The notes: generated by a model from the letters alone, not told the origin. A stretch of 64,000 nucleotides of DNA from Anderseniella sp963698275 (GCA_963698275.1 CAVOQE010000001.1:806001-870000), one strand, 5' to 3'. Numbered from the stretch's first letter, positions 34,285 through 43,201 are shown. Program-made: numbers and translations.

Positions 34285-35148
34285 ATGGTTGACAACAAGA
34301 TAGCTGCAAAACTGTGGTCGCTGGAATTTGATGATCTGCCACCGGAAATCGACGCCCTTACATTCCCGCACGGCGACTATATTCGCGACAAGAAAATCAA
34401 GAAGTCAAAGTACGAAGGCCAGCTTGAGGCCCTGCAGATCGAGTTGGTCAAACTGCAGCGCTGGGTGCGCGAGAACAATGAACGGATCGTCCTGGTGTTT
34501 GAAGGCCGTGATGCAGCCGGCAAGGGTGGCACGATCCGCCGCTTCCAGTTGAACCTGAACCCGCGGGCGGCGCGCACGGTTGCCTTGTCCAAGCCATCGG
34601 ATGTCGAGCAGGGCCAGTGGTATTTCCAGCGCTATATCGATCATCTGCCGACCGAGGGTGAAATGGTGTTCTATGACCGCTCCTGGTACAACCGGGCCGG
34701 CGTTGAACGCGTGTTCGGTTTCTGCAGCGAAGACCAGGTGCAGGACTTCTTCATGGAAGCACCGGTGTTCGAAGGCATGCTGGAGCGTGAAGGCATTCAC
34801 GTGTTCAAGTTCTGGCTGACCGTGGAACGTCCGGAACAGCTGAAACGGTTTTACGAGCGCAAGACCAATCCCCTGAAGCAATGGAAACTGTCGCCGATCG
34901 ACACCAAGTCAGTGCGCAAGTGGGATGCCTATACCAAGGCGATCATTGACATGTTCCGCCACACCGATACCGATCACGCGCCGTGGACCGTGCTCGACGC
35001 CAATGACCAGAAACGCGCCCGGCTCAATGCCATCCGGGTTGTGCTGAACGCGTTCGAGTATGACGGCAAGGACGCCGCCAATATCGGTGAGATGGACGAA
35101 GACCTTGTGTGGACCGGGCAGGGTTTTCTTGACCACAAGGGCTGGTAG
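34285..35148 (+). CDS. ppk2: Polyphosphate kinase 2 family protein
   Basis: 287 residues from ATG 34285, with GAAGGG 8 bases upstream; a TTG at 34279 is in frame. Walker A is FEGRDAAGKGGT (72-83), Walker B region FYDRSWYNRAGVERVFGF, and the lid RKTNPLKQWKLSPID is present. It is a one-domain PPK2 (class I type by length), which uses polyphosphate to phosphorylate nucleoside diphosphates, mostly GDP or ADP, in the cytoplasm. It stands alone between the DAO gene and the convergent SDR gene. Confidence 0.93.
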   Translation: MVDNKIAAKLWSLEFDDLPPEIDALTFPHGDYIRDKKIKKSKYEGQLEALQIELVKLQRWVRENNERIVLVFEGRDAAGKGGTIRRFQLNLNPRAARTVALSKPSDVEQGQWYFQRYIDHLPTEGEMVFYDRSWYNRAGVERVFGFCSEDQVQDFFMEAPVFEGMLEREGIHVFKFWLTVERPEQLKRFYERKTNPLKQWKLSPIDTKSVRKWDAYTKAIIDMFRHTDTDHAPWTVLDANDQKRARLNAIRVVLNAFEYDGKDAANIGEMDEDLVWTGQGFLDHKGW

Positions 35149-35162
35149 TCGCCGCAAATTGT

Positions 35163-35942
35163 CTAGATTGAGGCGTTGAACAGTCCGCCGTCAATCAGGA
35201 TGGACTGGCCGGTGATGTAGCCGGCCTGTGCTGAACACAGGAACGCTGCCAGTTCACCGAACTCTTCTGCCGTGCCAAAGCGCTTGGCCGGCACTGATGC
35301 GGCTCGTATTTCAGCCATCTCGGCTTCGCTGACACCGCGCAACTGGGCCTGTTTGGCGGTTGAGCCCTTGAGCCTGTCAGTGTCAAACATGCCCGGTAGA
35401 ATGCAGTTGACCGTGATGTTGCTGCCGGCAAACGAGCGGGCAGGGCCTGCCATGAACGCGGTCAATGCGGCGCGGGCACCGGATGACAGGTCGAGCCCGA
35501 GAATCGGCATTTTTACCGACGCGGAGGTAATGTTCACGATGCGGCCAAACCGGTTGGCCTCCATGTTCGGCAGCACACGCTGGATCAGTTCGATGGGGGT
35601 GACCATGTTCTGGATGACGCCGTTGATGATCGCCTCACGGTCCAGCTCGCGGAAATCCTTCAGGGGCGGGCCGCCATTGTTGTTGACGAGAATGTCACAG
35701 TGCGGTGTCGCCTCCAGCAGCGCGTCCTGGCCTTCCCTGGTCGACACGTCGGCCTCGACGATCTTCACGCTGGCCGCACCGGCTGCATCGCACAGGTCGG
35801 CCGCCTGTTTCAGCTTCTCGGTGTTTCGTCCATTGATGGTGACATGGGCGCCTGCTGTCGCCAGCGATATGGCGCAGGCCCGGCCAAGGCCTCTGCTCGA
35901 TGCACATACGATTGCGTTTTTTCCGGCAATACCGAGGTCCAT
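35163..35942 (-). CDS. Short-chain dehydrogenase/reductase lacking the usual Tyr-x-x-x-Lys
   Basis: 259 residues. The nucleotide-binding loop is CASSRGLGRA near residue 13, and NNNGGPP stands for the NNAG motif. The usual catalytic YxxxK is not there: after SASVKMPILGLDLSSGARAALTAF, Ser and Arg occupy the Tyr and Lys places. This is a recognised SDR subgroup often annotated 3-oxoacyl-ACP reductase, so it may not be a classical reductase. The end (GQSILIDGGLFNASI) is normal. It is followed by the convergent PPK2 gene, and upstream on the same strand lies DUF2852 with a terminator between. Confidence 0.85.
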   Translation of the reverse strand: MDLGIAGKNAIVCASSRGLGRACAISLATAGAHVTINGRNTEKLKQAADLCDAAGAASVKIVEADVSTREGQDALLEATPHCDILVNNNGGPPLKDFRELDREAIINGVIQNMVTPIELIQRVLPNMEANRFGRIVNITSASVKMPILGLDLSSGARAALTAFMAGPARSFAGSNITVNCILPGMFDTDRLKGSTAKQAQLRGVSEAEMAEIRAASVPAKRFGTAEEFGELAAFLCSAQAGYITGQSILIDGGLFNASI

Positions 35943-35992
35943 GTCACGTCTCCTGAAGGCTATGAATTATCGTCTGCGTGACGAGTAGAAAC

Positions 35993-36020
35993 AAAAAGGC
36001 CCGGACGCAAGGTCCGGGCC
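35993..36020 (-). terminator. Rho-independent terminator of the DUF2852 gene
   Basis: On the minus strand GGCCCGGAC pairs with GTCCGGGCC (complement of 35998-36020, 5-base loop) and is followed by TTTTTG. It lies 27 bases beyond the stop of the DUF2852 gene and directly ahead of the SDR gene. Confidence 0.85.
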
Positions 36021-36046
36021 CGTTATTCGGGATGGTTGTTTGAAGA

Positions 36047-36430
36047 TCAGCTCTTGAGGCTGGTCTTTTCGGCTTCGATTGCAGTGCTGCGGTCTGCCAT
36101 GAAGCGTTCGAATTCTTCACGGTCGCGGGCGTCGCGCAGTTTGGTGACGAAGCTGTCGAATTCTGCTTGTTCTTCTTCCAGACGGCGCAGGGTTTCTGCC
36201 CGGTAGGCGTCAAAAGCCGCACTCCCGGTTGTGCTGGTTGATGTGCTGGCGGGCTTGATGGCCGCCTTTACCTGGTCAATTCCATCGCGGGCCAGATCGT
36301 CAATGCTGCCGCCCCACATAATGTAGGCAATGACGGCGAGGCCGATCGGCCACCAGGTTACAAAGCCGAGTACCGCAGCCGCAACTGCGAGCGGGGTCCA
36401 GCGGCCCTTGTTACGCGCAAGCGTAGTCAT
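36047..36430 (-). CDS. DUF2852 protein
   Basis: 127 residues from ATG 36430, which has GGAGGG 8 bases upstream. One membrane segment (AVAAAVLGFVTWWPIGLAVIAYIMW) is followed by a Ser/Thr spacer and a charged helix with FDAYRAETLRRLEEEQAEFDSFV...FERFMADR. This is the arrangement of the alphaproteobacterial DUF2852 family, whose role is not known. Divergent from the threonine dehydratase gene, with an 85-base shared promoter gap. Confidence 0.85.
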   Translation of the reverse strand: MTTLARNKGRWTPLAVAAAVLGFVTWWPIGLAVIAYIMWGGSIDDLARDGIDQVKAAIKPASTSTSTTGSAAFDAYRAETLRRLEEEQAEFDSFVTKLRDARDREEFERFMADRSTAIEAEKTSLKS

Positions 36431-36515
36431 GTGCAAATCCCTCCGGTTTTTCGATAACTGATGAACCAGATGTGGTAACGTCTGGCTAAATGTTCAAGAT
36501 GGATGATGCAAAATC

Positions 36516-37508
36516 ATGGCCGTGCCGCAGTTTAAGACGCCGGAGTTCAGCGATATTGTTGAAGCATCTCAACGCCTTAAAGGCCGTGCCGTACGTACGC
36601 CGCTGATGCGTTCCGATGTATTGGACGAGATGACCGGCGGGCGAATCTTTTTGAAACCGGAATGCCTGCAGCGGACCGGATCTTTCAAGTTTCGCGGCGC
36701 CTGGAACTTTATCTCACGGCTCAATGCCCGCGATAACAGCGGTGGTGTGGTGGCCTATTCGTCCGGAAATCATGCACAGGGCGTTGCCGCGGCTGCGCGC
36801 ATGATGGGCATACCGGCGCTGATCGTCATGCCGGAAGACGCCCCTGCCATCAAAAAACGCAACACCATCGCGCTGGGCGCGGAAATCGTCACCTATGACC
36901 GGTTTGGCGAGAACCGTGAGGAAATCGGCGATGCCATTGCATCTGAACGCAGCGCGCAACTGGTGCCGCCTTACGAACACAAATGGATCATTGCCGGGCA
37001 GGGAACTGCCGGGCTTGAACTGGTCGAGGACCTTAAGGAACTCGGTGAGACGCTGGATACCATGCTGGTCTGCACCGGTGGCGGCGGGTTGACCGCCGGC
37101 GTGGCCCTGAGCGTTCAGGCAATGGCGCCGGATGCAAAAATCTATGCGTGTGAACCGGAAGGCTTTGATGATTACGGCCGCTCACTGGCCGCGGGCGAGC
37201 GGGTCAGCAATGAACCGGGCGCCATGTCGATCTGCGATGCCATTGTAACGCCAACACCGGGCGAATTGACGTTTTCGGTCAATCAGCCACGGCTGTCGGG
37301 CGGGCTGGCAGTGTCGGAAGACGAAGTGCGCACGGCGGTGCGGTTTGCCTTCGAAACCCTGAAGCTGGTCGTTGAGCCGGGCGGTGCCGTGGCGCTGGCT
37401 GCCCTTCTGGCCGGCAAGATAGACTGCACGGACAAGACCGTTGCGGCAACGCTGTCCGGCGGCAATGCAGATGCGGAAATGATGCTCGATATTCTGGGGT
37501 CAGGCTAA
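36516..37508 (+). CDS. Threonine/serine dehydratase (PLP fold type II)
   Basis: 330 residues. The PLP lysine is Lys58 in RTGSFKFRGA; the phosphate cradle is GGGGLTAG, and the C-terminal end VEPGGAVALAALLAGK is typical. There is no ACT regulatory domain, so it is the catabolic (TdcB-like) or serine-racemase-like type rather than biosynthetic IlvA. It deaminates L-threonine to 2-oxobutyrate, or serine to pyruvate, in the cytoplasm. Monocistronic by layout. Confidence 0.9.
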   Translation: MAVPQFKTPEFSDIVEASQRLKGRAVRTPLMRSDVLDEMTGGRIFLKPECLQRTGSFKFRGAWNFISRLNARDNSGGVVAYSSGNHAQGVAAAARMMGIPALIVMPEDAPAIKKRNTIALGAEIVTYDRFGENREEIGDAIASERSAQLVPPYEHKWIIAGQGTAGLELVEDLKELGETLDTMLVCTGGGGLTAGVALSVQAMAPDAKIYACEPEGFDDYGRSLAAGERVSNEPGAMSICDAIVTPTPGELTFSVNQPRLSGGLAVSEDEVRTAVRFAFETLKLVVEPGGAVALAALLAGKIDCTDKTVAATLSGGNADAEMMLDILGSG

Positions 37509-37748
37509 TTTCGGACGATGCCTAATTCGTTGCAGTAACCATTGCCGATGACCTAACATCCGGGCGGAACCAGCCGAGCAAGGTTGGTTGGACGTCATCC
37601 ACACCTGGCATCTGCGAGGTGTCGGCACGGTGCAGACAGTGATCGAGAAACCGGCTGCGGATACGCCGTGAGTGTCAAGGTTTCAGGTGGACAGGAGACC
37701 GGCTTGTAAGCCAGGCCGGCCTCCGTAGATTGTCGCCTGCACACATCC
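37509..37748. other. Intergenic stretch with no clear gene
   Basis: Between the dehydratase stop and the truncated palindromic repeat. A plus-strand frame without a good start encodes about 37 codons ending VIEKPAADTP near 37670. It looks faintly protein-like and could be the tail of a lost gene, but nothing supports it further. A GCC/GGC-rich imperfect hairpin lies near 37700-37725. Confidence 0.3.
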
Positions 37749-37820
37749 AGATCAGTATGGTTTTTGATTGAATCAATCAAAAGCCATAGAACTGATCGCT
37801 TTCAAAATGCTAGAGCAACA
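37749..37820 (+). repeat. RIME-like repeat, copy truncated in its second palindrome
   Basis: The first palindrome is complete (AGATCAG to CTGATC), followed by the spacer ATCGCTTTCAAAATG and only the left arm CTAGAGCAAC of the second palindrome. The missing arm is replaced by the end of the alpha/beta hydrolase gene, whose last codons and TAG stop lie in this arm. Confidence 0.85.
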
Positions 37821-38520
37821 GTTCGGCCAGGGTTTCCGGCATGGACAGTGTCGGGAAGTGCCCGGACTGCAGGACTTGGACCTGATCGACCTTCCAGTTT
37901 TTTAACATCTCGTCCTGCAGTTTTGGAGAGACGATCTTGTCAATCGCGGTGCGGATATAAAGCTTGGGCACCGAGCCGAAATTCTCGTCCGTGACCAGGA
38001 TTTTCGCCATAAACGGTTCAGTCGCCTGGCCGACATCGACAAGTGGCAGAACCGTCGACAGGCGGTCCTCCCCTACGTCATGAAACGCCTTGTCGCGCCA
38101 TGTCTGCTGTGATGCCGTGGCCGAGGTCCGGTCATCTGAAAAGATCAGTTCCGGCAGAAACTCGCCATCGCTATCGCGTGTCATAGCCTCAATGATGCTG
38201 TCGCCGCTTTTGAGCAGAAATGCTGCGACATAGACAAGCTTTTCGATCTTCTCAGGCCGGCGCTCCGCCACGTGCGAGATCACTGCCCCAGCCATGCTGT
38301 GACCAACCAGCACCACCTTGTGATCCAGTTGATCGATTGCATCAACAACAGTCTCGACATAACTGTGCAGGGTGACGTTGGTGACGTTCCCGCCGCTGTC
38401 ATCACGGCTGTGCAGGTCGATTGCGGTTACGCTATGACCCTGTTTTTCCAGGGCAGGGCGAGTGTAATCCCAACTCCAGGGACCTTCCCATGCGCCGTGT
38501 ATCAAAATGTAATGTGTCAT
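37810..38520 (-). CDS. Alpha/beta hydrolase (EstC/methylesterase-like)
   Basis: 236 residues from ATG 38520 (MTHYILIHGAWEGPWSW); the frame is open to 38568. HGAW near the start is the oxyanion region, the nucleophile is Ser in VGHSMAG, and the catalytic His is in QVLQSGHFPTLS near the end. The layout matches small plant-methylesterase-like (MES/EstC) hydrolases. The last three codons (Leu-Leu-Leu) and stop are encoded by the arm of the palindromic repeat, so the original C-terminus may have been altered. The cupin gene on the same strand lies 134 bases upstream; the HxlR regulator is divergent from that cupin gene. Confidence 0.85.
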   Translation of the reverse strand: MTHYILIHGAWEGPWSWDYTRPALEKQGHSVTAIDLHSRDDSGGNVTNVTLHSYVETVVDAIDQLDHKVVLVGHSMAGAVISHVAERRPEKIEKLVYVAAFLLKSGDSIIEAMTRDSDGEFLPELIFSDDRTSATASQQTWRDKAFHDVGEDRLSTVLPLVDVGQATEPFMAKILVTDENFGSVPKLYIRTAIDKIVSPKLQDEMLKNWKVDQVQVLQSGHFPTLSMPETLAELLL

Positions 38521-38654
38521 TGTACTTCTCCTGATCGGTTGGCAAATATGCCGGGCGAGGGCGAACAACCCTGCCGGTTGCCGGTCACCTCTGTGGATGC
38601 GAACTGGATTTGTTCGACTGGTTGGTGGCGGGCTATGCGCAGTCAGCCGTCAGA

Positions 38655-39371
38655 TCACTGAAGCCGCAGCGTAATCACGTTGGCGGGAACTTCGGCGGAC
38701 CTGTTGACTATGGTTGCCGTGGAGCCGACTGTGGGCAGCGCAAAGGTTTGACCGGCCACAAGACGTGTTACCTGTCCGCTGGTCTTAAACTCGATGACAC
38801 CTTCGGCAACCAGCCCAAGCGTTGGTTCACTGCTTTCCAGGTTCAAGGTGCCGTTCGGGTCGATCGTGTTGCTGTAGACCTCAGCTTTCTCGGTGTGGAG
38901 TCCATCAAGCTTGACGGTTGGCAGCGTTCTGCGGTCAATCGCTTCGGTCGGTTTTTCTTCAAACACGATGAACGGTTCATTGGCCTGTTCAAGATTGAAG
39001 TCCAGGAAGATCGCCTCCTCGGTAGCTGATGCGTTGTCGAACCGCAAAATGCGGGTTCCTACCGGCTCAAAGAACGCATCTCCGGCGCGCAGGATCTGCG
39101 GTTTTCCACCTTCGACCTGATAGATGATCATGCCTTTGGTGACATAGCCGACTGCCGGGGCTTCATGGGTGTGAACCGGCGCAACCTGGCCGGGCTTGAA
39201 GCGGAAGTCGCCGACTTCAACCTGAACGACCTGGCGCAATGCAAAGTTGGCGATCAGCAGTTTGGTAGCTGCTTCGGTTGATGCGGCATAGGTACTGCCG
39301 GCAAGCGCGGTTGCAGCTGTCAGTGTGGCTGCCAGAGCAGTGCTGCGAAGTGTTTTGAGGGGCGTATTCAT
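38655..39371 (-). CDS. Exported bicupin protein
   Basis: 238 residues. The signal peptide (MNTPLKTLRSTALAATLTAATALAGSTYA) is followed by two cupin-like halves. The first contains the metal-type motif PVHTHEAPAVGYVTKGMIIYQ with the paired G-x-E-like second motif GDAFFEPVGTR. The second half (LGLVAEGVIEFKTSGQVTRL) has lost the metal ligands. A periplasmic quercetinase-like or signal-binding role is possible, but none can be assigned. It is divergent from the HxlR regulator, with two copies of a 19-bp operator-like sequence between them. Confidence 0.8.
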   Translation of the reverse strand: MNTPLKTLRSTALAATLTAATALAGSTYAASTEAATKLLIANFALRQVVQVEVGDFRFKPGQVAPVHTHEAPAVGYVTKGMIIYQVEGGKPQILRAGDAFFEPVGTRILRFDNASATEEAIFLDFNLEQANEPFIVFEEKPTEAIDRRTLPTVKLDGLHTEKAEVYSNTIDPNGTLNLESSEPTLGLVAEGVIEFKTSGQVTRLVAGQTFALPTVGSTATIVNRSAEVPANVITLRLQ

Positions 39372-39402
39372 GATGATCTCCGTAGGGACTGGATTGTCAT
39401 TT

Positions 39403-39458
39403 TACGTATTGCGTTTTGCAATATGTACGCACAGTAATCTACGTATTGCATTTTGCAA
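39403..39458. promoter_or_regulatory. Twin 19-bp direct repeats, likely HxlR operators
   Basis: TACGTATTGCRTTTTGCAA occurs at 39403-39421 and at 39440-39458, differing at one base and spaced 37 bases start to start. Each contains the dyad TTGCA-TTT-TGCAA. They fill the gap between the divergent cupin and HxlR genes, so dimeric binding at both sites would control both directions, including autoregulation. Confidence 0.75.
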
Positions 39459-39480
39459 GTTAATTTTTTAGAATGTGACA

Positions 39481-39885
39481 ATGAAAACTGAAAACAAGAA
39501 ACGTGAAACGGGTTGCCCGATAACATTCGGGCTCGACACATTCGGAGACCGGTGGAGCCTGCTGATCATCAGGGAGATCATGCTGCAGGGTAAGAAGACC
39601 TACAGCGAGTTTCTTGAAGCTGATGAGGGGATTGCCTCAAATATCCTGATCGCCCGGCTCAAACACCTGGAAGCCGAGGGTATTGTCGAGAAATCACGTG
39701 ACCCGGAAAACCGTCGGGCATTTATCTACGACCTGACGAAGAAGGGCCGGGACCTGGCACCGATCCTGCTGGAGATCATCATCTGGAGCGGTATGCATGA
39801 CAAAAGGCCGTACGCGCTCAAGACGGTTCTCAGCAAAATCGAACAGGACCGCGAAGGGTTCGAGGCAAGTCTTCGGGCAGAGTAG
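39481..39885 (+). CDS. HxlR-family winged-helix transcriptional regulator
   Basis: 134 residues from ATG 39481; a GTG at 39475 is in frame. The HxlR hallmarks are an N-terminal Cys in ETGCPITFGLDTFGDRWSLLIIREIM, then the recognition helix region GIASNILIARLKHLEAEGIV and the wing RAFIYDLTKKG. HxlR proteins sense aldehydes, quinones or redox stress, often by the N-terminal Cys. It most likely controls the divergent cupin and alpha/beta hydrolase genes and itself through the operators at 39403-39458. Confidence 0.9.
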   Translation: MKTENKKRETGCPITFGLDTFGDRWSLLIIREIMLQGKKTYSEFLEADEGIASNILIARLKHLEAEGIVEKSRDPENRRAFIYDLTKKGRDLAPILLEIIIWSGMHDKRPYALKTVLSKIEQDREGFEASLRAE

Positions 39886-39919
39886 GACCGCTTGGCTGCA
39901 TTCAGCAGGGATCAGCCGC

Positions 39920-40936
39920 TCACGCTGCTGAGGGACTGTCGTCAGGCATGTCAGGCGCACTGTCGGCCAGCGGAATGTCACCTGGGTGATCGGCAGGGCG
40001 GCGGATTACTATGATCCGCTTTTTGGGCTTTTCCGCCGGCTCTGCATCGTCCGGTGCGGCGGATGTGTCCGGGGCTGCCGGCTGGTCTTCGGGCTGTTCC
40101 GGGGCTGCTGCGGTTTCATTGCCGGTGTGAACCTGATTTGCAGCCGTTGGGCTGTTCATGCTGATGCGGCCGCCGGCGCTGGTGTCTTCTGCAACAGTTG
40201 ATGGCGGAGCGGACGGTTCGTCTGCCTGCGATGATACCGGTGCCGTTTCTGCCTGCTGATCCGAGTGATCTGCGGCACTGTCGTCACCGGCGTCTTCGGC
40301 ATCGTGCTGTGCTGTGACATCGGGTACTTCAAGATCGGTAAAGTTCAGCGTGTCCCCATCGATGGGCGACGAAACAGCTCTGTCTGGCGCCGCTTCCGCC
40401 TCATCTGCTGTGGCATCTTGCTGCTGCTTTGGTTCGGAGGCATAGGCACTGTTGTCTGCGAAAATGTCATCGTCGGACCCGACAAAGCCCGGCACGTCGC
40501 CGGTGGCAGTGGCCGAGGCCGAATTTACCGGAACGGTCTTGGGTGCCGTCAGCGGTTTGTCGGCAGCTTCGCCGATAAGTTTGTGGGAGCTGCGCAGGCG
40601 GCGAACCAGTTGCGTGGTGCGATCAAGCTTGTCGGCGATCTCATCATAGCCCGAACCATCATCGCTGTCGCCTGAGGCTTGCGCGTCAGCCTGTTCCGGC
40701 TCTGCATGTCCGTGCGGCTGTTCCGCCTCAGGCGGAGCCGATGCTTCAGCCGACATTGACTGGAGCTGGCCTTCAAGCCGCCTGATTGCATCAAGCAGCA
40801 CCGCCGTGTCGGCCGCCTTGTGGCGGCGTGCAAATTCTGTCAGAAACCAGCGCCCGCGACTGGTTTCCATAACGGCCTGTTCGATTTCCTCGTAGTCGAG
40901 ACCATCGATGGTATCTAAAGCCGAACTGTCCGACAT
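39920..40936 (-). CDS. Acidic, low-complexity protein with conserved alphaproteobacterial N-terminus
   Basis: 338 residues. The N-terminal ~65 residues carry METSRGRWFLTEFARRHKAADTAVLLDAIRRLE, a motif I know from alphaproteobacterial proteins of unknown role. A second conserved helix follows (GYDEIADKLDRTTQLVRRL). The middle is long, acidic and Ala/Asp/Glu/Pro-rich, so intrinsically disordered, and a basic patch KPKKRIIVIRRP lies near the C-terminus. No membrane segment. Function unknown. Confidence 0.7.
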   Translation of the reverse strand: MSDSSALDTIDGLDYEEIEQAVMETSRGRWFLTEFARRHKAADTAVLLDAIRRLEGQLQSMSAEASAPPEAEQPHGHAEPEQADAQASGDSDDGSGYDEIADKLDRTTQLVRRLRSSHKLIGEAADKPLTAPKTVPVNSASATATGDVPGFVGSDDDIFADNSAYASEPKQQQDATADEAEAAPDRAVSSPIDGDTLNFTDLEVPDVTAQHDAEDAGDDSAADHSDQQAETAPVSSQADEPSAPPSTVAEDTSAGGRISMNSPTAANQVHTGNETAAAPEQPEDQPAAPDTSAAPDDAEPAEKPKKRIIVIRRPADHPGDIPLADSAPDMPDDSPSAA

Positions 40937-41057
40937 GATTCTTTATTCCCTGCGTCCCGACGCATTACACACTATTGCGGATAGTATTGACGAGTTTGGT
41001 TACTGAAACCTTTCCGTACGAACTGATTTGAAACAATAGGCGTTTTAGTGAGGTGAC

Positions 41058-42209
41058 ATGATCAACCCGATGGCAGTGCGCACAGGAGCGGTTTATGGCT
41101 CCTTGCTGCTCATGGTCGGGGTGATGCTGCCGTTCCTGCCGGTATGGCTGGCGGCGCGCGGGTTTTCGATCGGCGAGGTTGCGTTTGCGCTGGGCTGTCA
41201 ATCCGTGGTGCGGGTGGTCGCCACGCCGGTACTGACTTACATGGCAGACCGCTACCGGGCCCGGCGCAGGTTCATAATCGTGCTCTCGATCCTGGCTGCC
41301 GTCTTCATGCTGGCAGCCGGACTGGTGGAAAGCAGGGGGTCAATCGTGGCCCTGATTGTGCTGTCGGCCATGAGTTGGGCTCCGATCATGCCAATGCTCG
41401 ATGCTGTTGCAGTGGAACAGTCGGATGCGGGACTTTATGATTATGGCCGGGTGCGCATTGCCGGCTCGATCACCTTTATAGCCGGATCGCTGGGGGCAGG
41501 GGCACTGCTGCTGGTGATCGACAAGGCAAGCCTGATCTGGGTTCTGCTGGTTACGCATGTGCTGATGGCCTTGAGCGGTTTTGCGCTGCCGAAACTGGGT
41601 GCGAACAAGACCGGTGATGCCGGTCCGCCGACACTGACTGCTGCCGGCACTGTCCTGATGACCGGCAGTTTTGCGCTGTTGATCCTCGTGGCCGGCCTGA
41701 CCCAGGCAAGTCATGCGGTCTATTACGGCTTCGGCTCATTGCACTGGGAGAGCCTGGGATATGCCGGGGTGACCATCGGTGGGCTGTGGGCGATCGGGGT
41801 GGTCGCCGAAATTGTGCTGTTCATGTATGCGCGCGGATCAGTCGAACGGCTGGGACCTGTGCTGCTGCTGATGGCCGGTGCCGGTTTCGGGGTGCTGCGC
41901 TGGGCCGGGATGGCTCTTGATCCTCCGGTGGCGGTGGTCGTGTTGTTGCAGATCCTGCATGCGGCAAGCTACGGCATGACCCATCTGGGAACGATCTACT
42001 ATATACGCCGCTTCATGGATGCCGATTTTGCAGGGACGGCCCAGGGGATATTCGTGGCGATCTCCGGCGGGGTGTTCATGACCTGTGCCATTGCCCTTGC
42101 AGGCTGGGCATATGGAGCCCACGCGGCGCAGAGCTATTTATGGATGGCTGCGATGTGCGGCGTAGCTCTGGTGTTGGGGGTCGTCCTCAAAGCCAGAACC
42201 GGCGGTTAA
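41058..42209 (+). CDS. MFS transporter (MFS_1-like)
   Basis: 383 residues with about twelve membrane segments. The loop MADRYRARRRFIIVLS after helix 2 is the MFS A-motif, and SWAPIMPMLDAVAVEQ is typical of the MFS_1-like/nucleoside-symporter-like subgroup. Substrate is unknown. Its 3' end overlaps by 4 bases the convergent epimerase/racemase gene of the D-glutamate pair, so a link to that pathway is possible but not shown. Confidence 0.85.
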   Translation: MINPMAVRTGAVYGSLLLMVGVMLPFLPVWLAARGFSIGEVAFALGCQSVVRVVATPVLTYMADRYRARRRFIIVLSILAAVFMLAAGLVESRGSIVALIVLSAMSWAPIMPMLDAVAVEQSDAGLYDYGRVRIAGSITFIAGSLGAGALLLVIDKASLIWVLLVTHVLMALSGFALPKLGANKTGDAGPPTLTAAGTVLMTGSFALLILVAGLTQASHAVYYGFGSLHWESLGYAGVTIGGLWAIGVVAEIVLFMYARGSVERLGPVLLLMAGAGFGVLRWAGMALDPPVAVVVLLQILHAASYGMTHLGTIYYIRRFMDADFAGTAQGIFVAISGGVFMTCAIALAGWAYGAHAAQSYLWMAAMCGVALVLGVVLKARTGG

Positions 42210-43201
42210 CCCCAAAGCGCAGGTGGCGGCGGGTACATCAAAGATCCTTCAAACCGGATGCCCGGATCGCGGTCTTTGGCCAGCAGCAGCGGACCATCAA
42301 GGTCAACCACGCGCGCGCCCTGGCCCACAATGTGACCGGGTGCCATGGCCAGCGAGGTCGCCAGCATGCAACCGATCATGATTTCAAATCCCTGCTCACC
42401 AGCGGCTTGCGCCAGTGCCAGTGCCTCGGTCAGTCCGCCGGTCTTGTCCAGCTTGATGTTGATTGCGCTGTATTTGCCGGCCAGCTTGTGCAGGTCTTCC
42501 TTGCCGTGTGCACTTTCGTCGGCGCAGATCAGCACATCGGTCCTGCCCAGGCCGGTCAATGCATCATCATCACCAGCGGCAAGCGGTTGCTCAACCAGTT
42601 CGACCGCTGTCTCGGCACACACTGCCAGGTGGTTGTCCAGGTCGGCAGGCCTCCAGGCCTCATTGGCATCAATGATCAGCCGGGTATCCGGGGCAGCAGC
42701 ACGTATCGCACGCAGGCGCTCATGGTCACCGTCGCCGCCGAGCTTGATCTTGAGCAATGGCCGTCCGCTTGCCTTTGCAGCGGCTTCGGCCATTTTTTCC
42801 GGTGTCTCAAGGCTGAGCGTATAGGCAGTGATGATCGCTTGCGGTTCCTTGTCCAGCCCGGCCAGTTGCCAGACCGGGGTTCCGGTCAGTTTGGCTTCCA
42901 GGTCCCACAATGCACAATCCAGGGCATTTTGAGCTGCGTGCAGGCTCAGGATTTTGGGCACTTCCGCCCGGGTGCACCCCGCTTCAATTTCGGAACGGGC
43001 GGTCTGCATTGCATCCAGGGTGGCTTCGATGGTTTCGTTGTAACGCGCGTATGGCACGCACTCCCCGACACCGATGGCGCCATCCTGCTCCAGTGTGACC
43101 TTGATCACCTCGGCAGTGGTCTTGGTGCCGCGAGAAATGGAAAAGCTGCCGGCAATGGGCCAGCTTTCATGAGCAACGGAGAGGGTGCGCAAGACTGTCA
43201 T
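42206..43201 (-). CDS. dgcA: Enolase-superfamily racemase, DgcA (N-acetyl-D-glutamate racemase) type
   Basis: 331 residues of the dipeptide-epimerase/muconate-lactonizing fold. Catalytic lysines are in LLKIKLGG and NIKLDKTGG, metal ligands in IIDANEAW, VEQPLA and CADES. Alone it would be called L-Ala-D/L-Glu epimerase. The neighbour, however, is a DUF1611 protein, and that pair has been described in marine proteobacteria as DgcN/DgcA, where DgcA racemises N-acetyl-D-glutamate. Its ATG shares one base with the dgcN stop, showing tight coupling. Confidence 0.85.
   Translation of the reverse strand: MTVLRTLSVAHESWPIAGSFSISRGTKTTAEVIKVTLEQDGAIGVGECVPYARYNETIEATLDAMQTARSEIEAGCTRAEVPKILSLHAAQNALDCALWDLEAKLTGTPVWQLAGLDKEPQAIITAYTLSLETPEKMAEAAAKASGRPLLKIKLGGDGDHERLRAIRAAAPDTRLIIDANEAWRPADLDNHLAVCAETAVELVEQPLAAGDDDALTGLGRTDVLICADESAHGKEDLHKLAGKYSAINIKLDKTGGLTEALALAQAAGEQGFEIMIGCMLATSLAMAPGHIVGQGARVVDLDGPLLLAKDRDPGIRFEGSLMYPPPPALWG

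Noticed and set aside
37540..37680. Small plus-strand frame ending VIEKPAADTP
   Set aside because: No start codon or ribosome site, fewer than 40 codons; listed only as a possible remnant within the intergenic entry.
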